Under the pieces are notes generated by a model. It had not been told where the DNA came from. It saw only the letters and a list, made by a program, of their open reading frames with translations, and ran no database searches. 64,000 nucleotides of DNA from Urechis unicinctus. Its lineage: Eukaryota; Annelida; Polychaeta; Xenopneusta; Urechidae. The stretch's first letter is position 1. Every line of letters starts with the position of its first letter. The position numbers were made by a program, and so were the translations under genes. This document shows, in pieces, positions 11,663-21,950 of this stretch. The DNA lies in contig CM067345.1 in assembly GCA_034190875.2 (NCBI GenBank), positions 28,090,312 through 28,154,311 on the forward strand, read 5' to 3'.

Positions 11663-13976
11663 AGCCATTCAACCATATGCAAACATTACGGTGCTTCTCC
11701 CTATCTCTGAATGAGTGTGCGTTATCCTGGGCAGTATTGCCAGCAACCTGGTACAGAATGCCTCACTCACAAGCTGTGAAGCATTCGTAGTTGGGGAACA
11801 TCGCTCATGTGCCGATACAACAGTCAGATCTTATCAGACACATCAAAACTTACAGGCCAGTGGGACAGAGACATGCTCGGCTGCTAGCTGATGTGCGTTC
11901 TCAACATTGCTATGTATAATCATCTTTTGATTTCCAATGTGTCACCAGTAAAGCTGGTTCTAGATAATTATACCAGGAAAGGATCATTTAAACTACTTCG
12001 AGCATACAATTCCACCCCTGATATAATCAACTCACTGCTGGTGATGTCATGATATGTGGTATTTCACATCCATATGTGGTATTTCACATCCAGAACAGAT
12101 GCATGCAAATGAAAGGGTGATGAAGAAAGGACAGCGAGATATGGAACGAGAAAGGCGCGAGCTGGAGCGAACTGAGAAAAAAATAGTATGTATGATGTTG
12201 TAGTATTTTTCATACCAATTAAAGTTAGAGCTTCTGAATTGTAAATTGTTCTTGATCGATGAAATAAGCATTCTTAACTATAATTTTGATATTGTTATAT
12301 GGTAGGATTATTGTGTATGTTAGGAAGAAGATATAAAAAAGGCAGCCAAACAAGGCAATAAACAGGTGGGCATTTTAGTGTGAACATTTGTGATGATTTG
12401 ACAAATGTGACTTTGATACAATTAAAGTGTTCAATTTAATATGATCACAAGTGCTAGATGTAGATTATGGTAGTCAAGTCATTTCATGTGTGATGTAATT
12501 GCTTACAGGCAGCTACTATTTTAGCCAAGCAGTTGATAAACATTCGCAAGCAGAAGACTAAAACATATGCAATGGGCTCTAAGATGTCATCCATTGGTAC
12601 ACAGCAGAAGGTGAGTGCCTACGGAAGGCAAGACTGCGAATGATTAATATAAAACTATTTTACATCATAAATGCTGGTTCAGGGGAAACTGTAGTGCAGG
12701 ACGCAGAACATCTTTGATTACCTGGGTTTCAATTTTATACTACATTGAAAAACCCTGTTTCTACAAGATATATTTACAGGGTTTTTTTAAAAAACGATTT
12801 TATCAATGTTTTACCCTTGGATATGATTTATAAATACTAACAGTCATCAACTGTCTGATTGTCAAATCATAATTGCTGAATTTGTGATTTTTAGATGATG
12901 CACTCCAATATGAAAATGGCTGATGCTATGGCTACTACCACAAAGGTAGGTCACATAGACATCTGAACAGTGGACGTCATTATCAGTCATATGCTTAGCT
13001 ACACATTTTTCTTGTTGATTTTGTTCTCTCAACAACTTTTTTTCTTTTACATTTTGTAGACAATGGTAAACATGAACAAAGTGATGGATCCTCAGAAGAC
13101 AGCTAAGACAATGCAGGAATTTGAGCGACAGAATGCCAAAATGGAAATGACTGAGGAAATGAGTAAGTGTACACCACAATATCTTACAACTGCACTATAT
13201 GAATATATCATAGAGGAAGAAAATAGCATTGCTAGCTGTGTTCATTTTGAGCTGCACTTCCTAATTAAAACTGAAGTGCTAATATAAATTCCTTTATTCA
13301 ATAATTTAAAATGCTGTTTACAGTAAATGACACAATGGATGACATTTTCGATGAGTCTGGTGATGAAGAAGAACAGGACTCCATTGTCTCCCAAGTACTT
13401 GATGAAATTGGCATTGAAATGTCCGGCAAGGTTAGTAACAGAGCTCTGCATATAAATAAATCCTTTTTTGTGTATTGTCATCTGGGAATACATTCTCATT
13501 CTTAATGGTCCCCTGTACCTCTGCTGGGTAAAAGGCAAGTATCTTCAACTTTCAACCTGACCCTTAATGCTGGAACCCATGTTAATATTTTAAATTCATT
13601 TCCCACATCGATCTGTTGAAAATGTATTGCCTGATGTACCAAATAAATTCTGCAACTAGAATTAATGATAAGTGGCAAAATATGAGAGGGCATTCCTTTG
13701 ATTGAACCAGAGAATCATCCATTGGATAACAATGAACTTAAGTTGCTATAGATATATTTGAATGTATATGCTCATCCTAATGTGCACAATATATCTCTTC
13801 TGGCTAGATTCTTCAAATGTTAGTTGTCAGTGTAGAAATGAGCATTGTGTGTGTATGTGCTTGTTGTACAGCTTGCCGAGGCTCCATCTGCTCACAAGGG
13901 TTCTCTTGGCACAAAATCCAAGACAGACTTTACAGATGATGAGCTTGAAAAGCAACTGGCAAACCTCCGATCATAG
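8302..13976 (+). CDS. CHMP2B: Charged multivesicular body protein 2B (ESCRT-III subunit)
   Basis: ESCRT-III subunit that assembles into membrane-scission filaments in endosomal sorting, cytokinesis and membrane repair, and is disassembled by VPS4. Eight exons: 8302-8335, 12094-12185, 12324-12365, 12509-12610, 12895-12945, 13060-13162, 13324-13430, 13872-13976 (stop TAG). Phases agree at every junction and give 211 residues, against 213 in human CHMP2B. The N-terminus [13 protein letters not shown] matches the family start. The basic core includes [29 protein letters not shown] and [14 protein letters not shown]. The acidic segment [12 protein letters not shown] precedes [13 protein letters not shown]. 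The last residues [13 protein letters not shown] form a MIM1-type VPS4-binding helix. [10 protein letters not shown] and the IGIEMSGK region favour CHMP2B over CHMP2A. No frameshift is seen. Intron 1 is 3.76 kb and full of mobile sequence; the others are 114-441 bp. Confidence 0.97.
8429..8449. repeat. Poly-G tract of 21
   Basis: Uninterrupted G run in CHMP2B intron 1. Its length is likely to be unreliable in the assembly. It lies just before the degenerate 33 bp repeats. Confidence 0.9.
8481..8662 (+). repeat. Degenerate minisatellite, about 28-34 bp, keyed by TTGTACGACGGG
   Basis: The core TTGTACGACGGG or a close variant occurs near 8481 (GCGCGACGGGG), 8515, 8543, 8576 (CTGTACAACGGG), 8608 and 8642, always followed by a T-rich stretch. 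Six copies lie inside CHMP2B intron 1. Overlapping open frames on both strands are by-products of the repeat. Confidence 0.75.
8721..8777 (-). repeat. Dispersed GACGTC / TTACCGTTCGACCGG repeat, copy 2
   Basis: Reverse complement of the 1963 copy. Reading minus it runs GCTCCGGTCGAACGGTAA, an A/T stretch, CAGACGTCATGTAGGGCTAGC. It lies in CHMP2B intron 1. Confidence 0.75.
8848..10334. mobile_element. Inverted-end DNA transposon, probably non-autonomous
   Basis: The left end reads GGGGCCGTATCCATAAAGAA, and the right end reads GGGGACGTATCCATAAAGAA on the other strand. Both continue with repeated CTTAA and AACTCAG motifs for about 100 bp, for example ACTCAGG near 8875 and its complement near 10265. 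The interior has only short open frames: a 33-codon one begins ATGGCAGATATTGAA near 9448, and a 74-codon minus frame covers 10057-10281. None is recognisable as a transposase. No clear target duplication is seen. It sits wholly in CHMP2B intron 1. Confidence 0.72.
10403..10470. mobile_element. 48 bp hairpin element flanked by 10 bp direct repeats
   Basis: CTTTGTGTTG at 10403-10412 and again at 10461-10470 bracket a 48 bp insert. The insert forms a 12 bp stem: CCGTGCACGACG at 10413-10424 pairs with CGTCGTGCGCGG at 10444-10455, with one G-T pair. The 19-base A/T-rich loop ends in TTATATTAC. The stretch from GACGTC to TTATATTACCG is shared with the dispersed repeat at 14575 and 36791. Confidence 0.65.
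11103..11204. mobile_element. Palindromic MITE with exact 8 bp target duplication (hAT-like)
   Basis: GTAACAAG occurs at 11103-11110 and 11197-11204. Between them lies an 86 bp near-perfect palindrome with ends CACAGGGATTTGCATTGGCC and, on the other strand, CACAGCGATTTACATTGGCC. The centre is TTCTATGTATACATAGAA. An 8 bp duplication with ends starting CA/CAG is typical of hAT transposons. The tiny size and the palindrome make it a foldback MITE. It lies in CHMP2B intron 1. Confidence 0.8.
11574..11659. repeat. (TA)n microsatellite
   Basis: About 43 TA units after a short TG run, in CHMP2B intron 1. The poly-Tyr/Ile frames across it are artefacts. Confidence 0.95.
12053..12092 (+). repeat. 20 bp tandem duplication at the CHMP2B intron 1 acceptor
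   Basis: ATATGTGGTATTTCACATCC occurs twice head to tail, and the second copy ends in the acceptor CAG used at 12091-12093. The polypyrimidine tract is weak. The first copy lacks an AG at the matching place, so it does not make a competing acceptor. Confidence 0.85.
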
Positions 13977-14196
13977 TCTTTCATTATCTGTGATACTAAT
14001 TGTTCTTGAATGTAAATATGACCTGTTTTGTACTATGTTATTGAGATAAAAAGTTAATAATAGCTTGTATGATTGTATGGTAACCCTGTAAAATACTTTG
14101 CCCAGTGCCTAAATGAATTATGCATTTATAGAATCATAGAATGAATGGATGAATTAAGGGTGTGTCGGTTGTGCAGACAATGTCTGCATTCTATTT

Positions 14197-14202
14197 AATA
14201 AA
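14197..14202 (+). other. Poly(A) signal of CHMP2B (AATAAA)
   Basis: Lies 220 bases after the CHMP2B stop. A second AATAAA at 14264-14269 is an alternative end. Confidence 0.6.
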
Positions 14203-14574
14203 ACAATATAGCAAATTATATGTTCTAAGAGGTGACCAACTTAACAGTCATTTGTCTTGGTGCAATAAAATAAGACTAAAGTTATAAGCAGCCATGGTAA
14301 GTCAATGCAAAGTTTATTAAATAACCACCCCCATGCTCTAAATCCATTTTAAAGTGATCGATATGGTATCTGACCAGAAAGTAGAATAAATTATCTCTAG
14401 AAGTTCTATTGTACCAAGCTGCATTAACATCTTGATGGTAAATGCCTCTATGTTGCTCAATGGGGTAGTCTGAGGTTCTTTTCTAATGTGTTGATTATCA
14501 TTTGTATGTATATGACAAACCGACATCATACATAGATATATATTTTATACTGCTATATCCATCAACATTATTCA

Positions 14575-14638
14575 AGACGTCCAAGGTATATATTTATATT
14601 ACCGTTCGACCAGAACTATATTTAGGCAGATGGTTGTA

Positions 14639-14688
<50 letters not shown>
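14575..14688. repeat. Dispersed repeat copy 3 (minus) next to a CA/TA microsatellite
   Basis: 14575-14615 reads GACGTCC, then TATATATTTATATTACCG and TTCGACC, the minus-strand form of the dispersed family. A short (CA)n run from about 14638 passes into (TA)n ending near 14688. Confidence 0.75.
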
Positions 14689-14690
<2 letters not shown>

Positions 14691-15898
14691 CACTTTTATA
14701 TGAACTCCATACTATATGTGTCACTTGCGTTTTTATCGCGGGAAAAAATAGAAGGGTCACATAACTACCAACATACGAGGTTTGGAAATCGTGTGCTCGA
14801 ATATGAAAGTTAAAATCGATAATTCATAATGCGAACGTTATGATCTATGCAAAGTACATAGCGGCGCATTCAGCTTGAATAAATTACCACATTCTAGCTT
14901 GCAAATGAGGTTTGACCTCAATGTTTTAAATTGTCATTATCATAATATTAACTGCTCAAGTGAAGAAGAAATCTCACTGTGTGATGCTGTGGTCGTGGTC
15001 CAATCAGAAGACCCAAGGGGTAGATCCCATTTACCATTGTTGGTTTTGTGGTAGTGCCACCTGGCGACGGGCGGGTATTCACCGCACAGCTAATTGGAAC
15101 GGACCCTCTTAGCATAGCACAAAACACTTTTATGCTGCTTTCAAACATTAGATTTTGAAATTTGATTAAGATCATGGCAAAATATCTGACGAAAGAACAT
15201 TTACCGAATCAGCGAAGGTTGCGAGAGGCTCGAGAGAGCAGAACAAAGAAACTGACCTTAAGGGAATGGGTCCGTGCTATTTATATCAGATAGAATTTTG
15301 TAAAATTATGCAAATATGCTCCTTGAAGCCCATAATCAGATTTCCAGAAAAAAAACTTTGGGTTCCCAAACTGGTTTGGTTGCTATGACAACTTGATTGA
15401 TACCCCTGTAACGCCAATATCGGCCGCGAGATGACACTTTTTAGAGTGATACTGATTACACAATAAATATGATAATTAGTAATAATTTCAATATATATAT
15501 TGCTAAATATGACTTTATGTGCGTATGTAATGACAGATATGTGCCTTTAAGTACAAATCATGCTAATTTAATAAATATAATCAGAGTGAAATTAAAATTA
15601 ATTAACTGTATAATTGATGATTTTTTGCTAAAAAAAAAAATATTTTTTACCCTTAAAAGGTCTAGCTAAAAAAACTACAGATAGAAAATTCCTATTTTGT
15701 GCTATTTTGTAATGTGATGTATATGCAACATCTATAGAAAATATGAACTGGTGTTCCCAAACTAATTTTGTCATAATTACAGTTTTATATTTTCTTGTTG
15801 GGGCCGAATTCTTCACCAGGACTTGGATCAGGAATGTGACGCTTTGATGTGTGCACTGGGGTCGCACCACCACATATCGAACAGTTCATAGTAAACAT

Positions 15899-16345
15899 GT
15901 TACGACCCAACTTGAAATCCGGTCAATTTTGAAATTGTCCTGACCCAACTTGAAATTTCAAGTTGGGTTGACCCATTTTAAAATTGGACGGCGTGTTGGC
16001 AGGCACGACTGGTATGGAAAGCGGCGGCGCGTTTGTAACATTATCGGCAAAGTATATCACAATGCATGGTGATACAGACAGCGCTCGCTGATGTACCCGT
16101 AAGGCTGAATTTTCCTTTGCCCAGTACAAATATGTCTTCATCCGATGTCTGTCTGTTTGTTTGTCTGTTAGCAAAGATGAAGCCTTCAGGGATCAATGGT
16201 CGCGTACCAAGGACGAATGCAACAGAGAAATAAATAAATCTCAATAGCAGTCCATTGCTCTCTCAAACACGCCTCGCGGAGCGATGTTTGATCTCAGACC
16301 TTGACCGTTATTTTAAGTTGGGGCAAGTAAATGGCTGACCCAACT
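15899..16345. repeat. Palindromic region built on GACCCAACTT
   Basis: Contains an exact 26 bp palindrome at 15943-15968, two abutting ACCCAACTTGAAA arms, embedded in a longer imperfect one spanning about 15912-15999. GACCCAACTT recurs at 15904, 15942 and 16337, and AAGTTGGG occurs at 15960 and 16315. The outer copies could be ends of a small foldback element, but no target duplication is clear. Between 13977 and 15898 nothing else is recognisable apart from the 14.6 kb repeats. Confidence 0.55.
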
Positions 16346-17796
16346 TCATGTAAATGACACTATATACTTGAAATAAGTATCAGAATTGGTTCTCTACCAG
16401 CCAAATGGGTCCCTCATCCTAAGTCTGCGCAATATATATCGGCATATTGTGATTGGTTAGGATAAATTATTTGCATTTTAAGAGTTTTATTTAAGGTACC
16501 AACCACATTTGATATATGATTAGTATTTTAGAAGAATTAATGCTTGAATAAGACGCATATACACACTAAGTTCCCTTTCCAAATGATAATGTTGTTTAGG
16601 ACTACCACGGTACTCCATACACGCGTGTGCGCTCCTTGCGCTGGTGATCTGCAGTTGCGTGTATACAGAACATCGGTCGATTTCCATTCGAGCGTACATA
16701 AACATTCGCTGACTAATTGGTCGATTGTCGATCAGCCTTAACTAAGCGATGCAGCGTATGGTTGGCTCATTGATCAGATGGATATGGCTCAGTGATAATG
16801 TTAGGCGAATCGAAAGAACCTCATGGCAATCATGGCCATTGTATTTACCAGGTTAGGATGAGTCATATTGAGCTATCCAATATTCTCAGTAATGGGCTAT
16901 CCAAGTTAGGTTGGACCAATGTTGGTCCTCAAATGACTGATGTCAGCTAATATAACCGAATGTGTATGCTGGCGTGTGTCCAGATGTTTGGGGTCATTGT
17001 GGTTTATAATGTTTGCTGTCGGTATAGATATGGAGCGATAGGTGAATTTGGATAGGATATGGTACCGTCAAGTCGGGCAGCCGATTGTAGAGGGCACATA
17101 GCTCTTTCATCGATGAGGAAAGAAGGGGCTGGTGCAACTAACAACACTGTTGGCAAGTGCTATATGTTTCTCAGATTCATAACGACCGCTTTATGGGCGC
17201 ATTTCTAGTGACACTTGGTCGTTTCGTTGAGTATCGACGGCAAGACAGTAATTGTTAATCACAGGGATAGCTGTTAAAGTAAACAGAAACGGATAAATTC
17301 CTCGAATATTGCTGTGAAAAGTTGAAGTTATTCTCTATGAATCATATAATCCGATTAATTTGATTGGAATTGATGACTGGACGATTCGATATCTGGATAA
17401 TGTGCAGACCTCGTCATATCGACTGTTGGATGCCCAAAAGAAGTGGATACACGATGGACGGAAGGAATCGATAGCTTGTCAACTGCAGTGACGAAACGGC
17501 CCAAACAGCTATTTAAATATATATCAATTGCGTTTCTAAGCTGACATCATTGACGTACCCGCTTGCCAAGTCACTTGGCGAATGAATGAGAAAGCTCAGT
17601 TGTTAAAGAGCGTAGGTAATGTACAGTGTGTAACCTAGAAAGTGAGTCTCGTGTGTGTCTGTCTTTAATGCGACGCCCTCAAGTGGCTTCGGCTTAAACT
17701 TCGACTTCCAAATAGAAGCAAAAGGGATTCATGTATTCACCATAGGTATGAGGACCGAAAGCGACTAAAGAAGAGTGCCATAGCAAAGGATTCACA
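16346..17796 (+). promoter_or_regulatory. Upstream region of the XK-related gene
   Basis: No gene is seen. The region must contain the promoter and 5' UTR of the XK-related gene. An A/T-rich TATTTAAATATATATC near 17509 could serve as a TATA-like element, but this is a guess from composition and position. Confidence 0.3.
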
Positions 17797-19934
17797 ATGA
17801 AGACCAAACTGCTATGTCGTAGGCAAATAAACGCCGCCAAGCACTCGACCAGCACTAACCGGCCATCTTCGGAGCTCAAATTAGGCCTAAATTTTCGTCA
17901 ACATCAAAGCGCCGAAAACAAGGACAGCAGAAATGCAACCGACGATACACCAATAGTGATGCCTGATGGTAATGAAGGTGCAAGCGGCAGTCACGAATCG
18001 GTCGGAGGAATTAAGAATCGGGACGAACCCATATATGAGAACGGACAGGGTAGCAGCCATGATGAGGTTGATATCGCCATCTCGCGCCCAAACACAGACA
18101 AAGCAAACAAATCCTGGCCAGAAGAACACAAACCACCCCTGACGCCTGAATCATCGAAGTCTGTAGAAAAGGTTACCCTTGTCGATATATTGGGGAATTT
18201 GATTGCGATTGCGAGTTATTTATTTGACGTTGGGTCGGACCTCTGGGTAGCTTACACCTACTTCATGGCTGAACATTGGTGGTGGTTTGGTTTGACTTTG
18301 AGCTTTGTTTTTGTGCCTTCGATCATTATCACCTTGTTCAGTTTGAGTTGGTATGGAGGACCACAAGGCACAACAGGAGCGAGGATCACCATTCAGATGG
18401 GTTTCACGCATTGTCTTCTTTTTCTTCCAAATTGCTCCTGTGCTAAGGTAATATTATTTATATTAATAAGCTTTTAGTGAAAAATAGTATTATTATAATA
18501 TACGTACCCAAATTGATTACAACTTTCAACAGATATCATTCGATTTGATATTTTTACAGGTACATAGATTCTATAATTTACGGTGTCCGCTCAAGGAAGG
18601 CCGTCGAGCAGGTAGAAAACCACAAAGATTGGTATTACCGGATGCTGAATGAGGACACAGACTCCACTCTCCTCCGTCTCTTTGAGTGTTTTCTTGAGGC
18701 TGCTCCACAACTCGTACTCCAGCTCTACGTCATATCAACTATTGGGCTTCAGTCGACTTGGTACATGGGTGAGTTCCCCTGCAGGAACATGTCATTGTAT
18801 TATCATTACATTAATGTCGCCATTAGACATCATGAAGGGCTAGTTAAGTGTCAATGGCTGATCCAGTTTTAGAGTTACTGTGATGATAACATGTAACAAA
18901 ATTAAACGGATGTGCCTTGGCATTTTTATTACTGACTACCTAGGAACTCTTTTCAGATGTTCCATTCATATCGAGTCATACTTGCTGGTTTCATAATTGA
19001 TATTTCTTTTGGCTGCACAGGAGCCGCCCAGTGTGTTTCCTGCTTCACTTCGCTCTTCTCCCTCTCATGGGGCATCGCCTCATACCACAAGGCCCTACGG
19101 TTCTCCACTCACATAGCCAAAATGAATTGGCCCGGCTTTATCCTACAAATCCTTTGGCGTAGCTTCACCCTAGCGTCACGTGTTCTCGCTTTGGGACTCT
19201 TCGCCTCACAGGTGCCCGGTTGGATCTTTGCAGTGGCTGTTGCCATCCACTGTTTACTCATGTGGATCTGGGTCATCATGATGCGGACTGATTTCTGTAA
19301 CAGCCGAGCCAAGGAAGCTTTGTTTAACCTGGTGCTAGCTGGGGTATATATATTCGACTATGTGAATGCCATTAAAGGTCACACGAGGCTTCGTTACCTA
19401 ATCTACTACACCACTGTTTGCATAGAAAACTGCGCAATGGCCGCCATCTGGTATTCTCTCGAATCCGCCGTCAGCAGTTGGTACATCAAATTCGCCATGG
19501 CTATGATATTGCTTGGATTATTTATTGGTATTTGTTGTCAGGTTATTTACTACAAATGCTTTCATCCTGTTAACTACTCCCCAGAGTTAACACAAATCCA
19601 GACATGTTTGCCATGGGAACAATGGGTTAATGGAGAAGACGCTAGCTCAACCACGGAAGGGGGCATAGGTACAAACACACACGGACTGAACGGTTCTCAT
19701 TTGAGTGTGTGTGATTCCCTCGACAAATGCCCCGATTTCACTGCATGTTCACACCGTGATGACACTTACATCCAAGAATCTCCCGAATGTAAGGAAAGCA
19801 GACATTCTGGCAATGTGAGCGATGAGATCGCTGATCAGTCTCTCTCTCCTGCTAATTCACCGTCGCCAACTAATTATGTCATTACAGGTGTACATAGTCA
19901 CAGCTACGATGAAGTCGATTCTACCTACCTGTAG
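17797..19934 (+). CDS. XK-related protein (XKR8/9-like; candidate caspase-activated phospholipid scramblase)
   Basis: Multi-pass membrane protein of the XK family. In this family XKR4, XKR8, XKR9 and nematode CED-8 expose phosphatidylserine in apoptotic cells after caspase cleavage. Exons: 17797-18447, 18560-18768, 19021-19934 (stop TAG). The product is 590 residues if one extra base is ignored. About 125 hydrophilic N-terminal residues precede the first membrane segment (VTLVDILGNLIAIASYLFDV), then DVGSDLW, WWFGLTL, FFQIAPVLRYIDS, LLRLFECFLEAAPQLVLQLY, a hydrophobic core to YYKCFHP, and a polar tail of about 120 residues. LRLFE plus APQL is closest to XKR8/9. DEVD occurs at residues 89-92 and 583-586, the latter followed by STYL and the stop. 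The frame breaks between 18351 and 18401: dropping one base near 18355 gives SWYEDHKAQQERGS and joins FRWVSRIVFFFFQIAPVLR correctly into exon 2. Orthology within the family is uncertain. Confidence 0.92.
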
Positions 19935-21300
19935 GGGCGCTACCTGTGACGTGTAACAGATGACCCTCTTTATCACACATGGTTTTCTGATGTCAAGCGA
20001 AAGTCATATACGATATATGTCTTCTGCACTTGCTCTTAATTTTATATTGCTTTTGCGTGCAATTTGTTACGGCTTCAGTTTTGCTAAGGTGCTGACCTTT
20101 TTGTGTTCATTATCACAATCCGCATCTGTCTTTGCATAATGCAATTTTCACTAATACCTAATATATTTATCATATTTAGTAGTCATCCCAGTCAACACAA
20201 CATTATTCCTTCGTTGACTCTTCTACAGTACGTTTTTTCCTTATATTAAATTTTTGTATTGTTCTACAGTTAACTATGTGCCAGTGGGGAGTCTACACAT
20301 TTGTTAAATGCACTTTTCTCATCAATATCGTAAAATGTATTGTCGTATTTCTCTCTTTTGTATATTGTACTGTTTATCTTTAAGCCTTGTTGTTTCCCCT
20401 TAATGACTCACTAAAATATGCACCAGTGACCGTTTATTACTTTATATTTTCAGTTTCAGCCTATCACTGTTTTATTACAAGCCATCCCTTTAATGGTGGG
20501 ACCCCTGTCTGGTATCTATGACATAACCTCTTTTCTATTCTCCTATTAACTATTATGTCTGCTTTTCCCTCACCACCTGGACCATTCCATTTATTCTATT
20601 CCATCTTTACTTGGTCTTCTTCATCCGTCTGGTTATTTGTGGAATAGATTATGAGGCTCTTACGATATGAAGTAGGTCACATGATGTATTGTGAGGTCAA
20701 AGGCCGTACCTCCTAGGTCATACACCACTTCATCCGTACCTCATCGGTCATAAACGACAAACTAAGGTGCATGGCAACCAACTAATTCAGATGGACCCCA
20801 GCCGACGTTTGTTAAATGAATTATATAAAACAATTACATATAAAACTAACACACACAGCGTTAGCTACCAATGCAACATGGATTTAGATCGGCTATAACA
20901 GAACTTAGCATGCTATGGAGATACTCGTGACAAGCCCTTTCCTCATTCAAGTAGACCCCATTTGGGAGCAAGTATTGTTGCCAGTTGGACCAAATGCCGA
21001 TATGGCGCCATAATATGATCTCAGGAAGAGGATCACGAAGAATTGCAATAAATAGCATATTTAATTAATTTGTGTGCCGAGAATAGGCATGGTTGCCAGT
21101 CGTGACATTGCGAAATTGACAACATGGCTGAGCTGCATCGAATTAGGCATTTATATAATTCCTTACGGATAGTAACGAAGGGAACAAGCATGATCGCAAT
21201 ACGTAACATTGCAATATTGATGTCATTAAAGAATAGCATTGCATAAATCAAATTAATTATTAAGTTAACATATGGCGAGGTTAAGCGTTGATGTGATATT
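19935..21300. other. 3' flank of the XK-related gene
   Basis: Presumed 3' UTR, pyrimidine-rich to about 20640. No AATAAA is found close to the stop; the nearest clear one is near 21047. No other gene is recognised. Confidence 0.4.
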
Positions 21301-21950
21301 TAGTCTGTTGTTGTTACAGTATTTAGACGCTGACAATGACAATGACGAGTTTTATGAACATCAGCAACCGGAAGTCGGCAGGTGCTATGGTATCATTACA
21401 TCCCTTCTCAGTCATAAGAATGGAGTAACATTTATAGTTATCGAGATATAATAGGCATATGTGTCACAGAGCAACTGTGACTGAGTGATCACTGGGATAG
21501 ACTGCCCTCGCACTCAAATAGGGATTGTTATGCCCTTGCTTAATTATTAGGTGGCATCATGTTGATATCTTGTGGGTATGGGCTCAATTCGGCTACTTCT
21601 TCTCAAAGGGATGATGGATGGAGAGGGAACGTGATCCTGTAAAGGGGGGTGGGGTGATGTGTAATGCTGGGGATCTTTATGGAGTGGTTCTTCTATAGGC
21701 GTTTCTAATCTCACGCAGATGTTTTTGGTTGCGACTTAGGTAGGTTCTTTTTGCTGTTTTGACCACATAGCTTCTTGGCTCCTTCCTGTCTTTCACCACC
21801 ACATCAAGGCACCAGGTTTTCTTGTCCTTCAAGTATCCGGGCCGGTTGTCGTGGTTGTAGTGGTGGAAGCTCATTGGGAGTATTGTCCTGCTCCTGGGCT
21901 TTTGCCATTTGTTTCTCTATTGATTCGTTTTGACATGTTGAGCGGCACAC
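21300..21950 (-). mobile_element. 5'-truncated Ty3/gypsy LTR retrotransposon remnant
   Basis: On the minus strand, 21950 down to 21547 encodes the end of a gypsy-type pol: NELPPLQPRQPARI, then after a frameshift near 21840 VVVKDRKEPRSYVVKT and YLSRNQKHLREI, then RSSRIEPIPTRYQHDAT and a TAA at 21547. This is the familiar integrase C-terminal pattern (LPPLxPGxxVR, EPRSYxVxT, RNRxHLR). About 145 bases further on come GAGAAGGGA, a polypurine tract, and TGTAATGATACCATAGCACC at 21400, which looks like the start of the 3' LTR. Everything upstream of the integrase end is missing. Confidence 0.72.

Noticed and set aside
18957-19020. Upstream Met as start of a separate membrane protein from 18957
   Set aside because: It is the end of XKR intron 2 read in frame. 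The acceptor at 19020 and the conserved junction G/AAQCVSCF show the exon begins at 19021.
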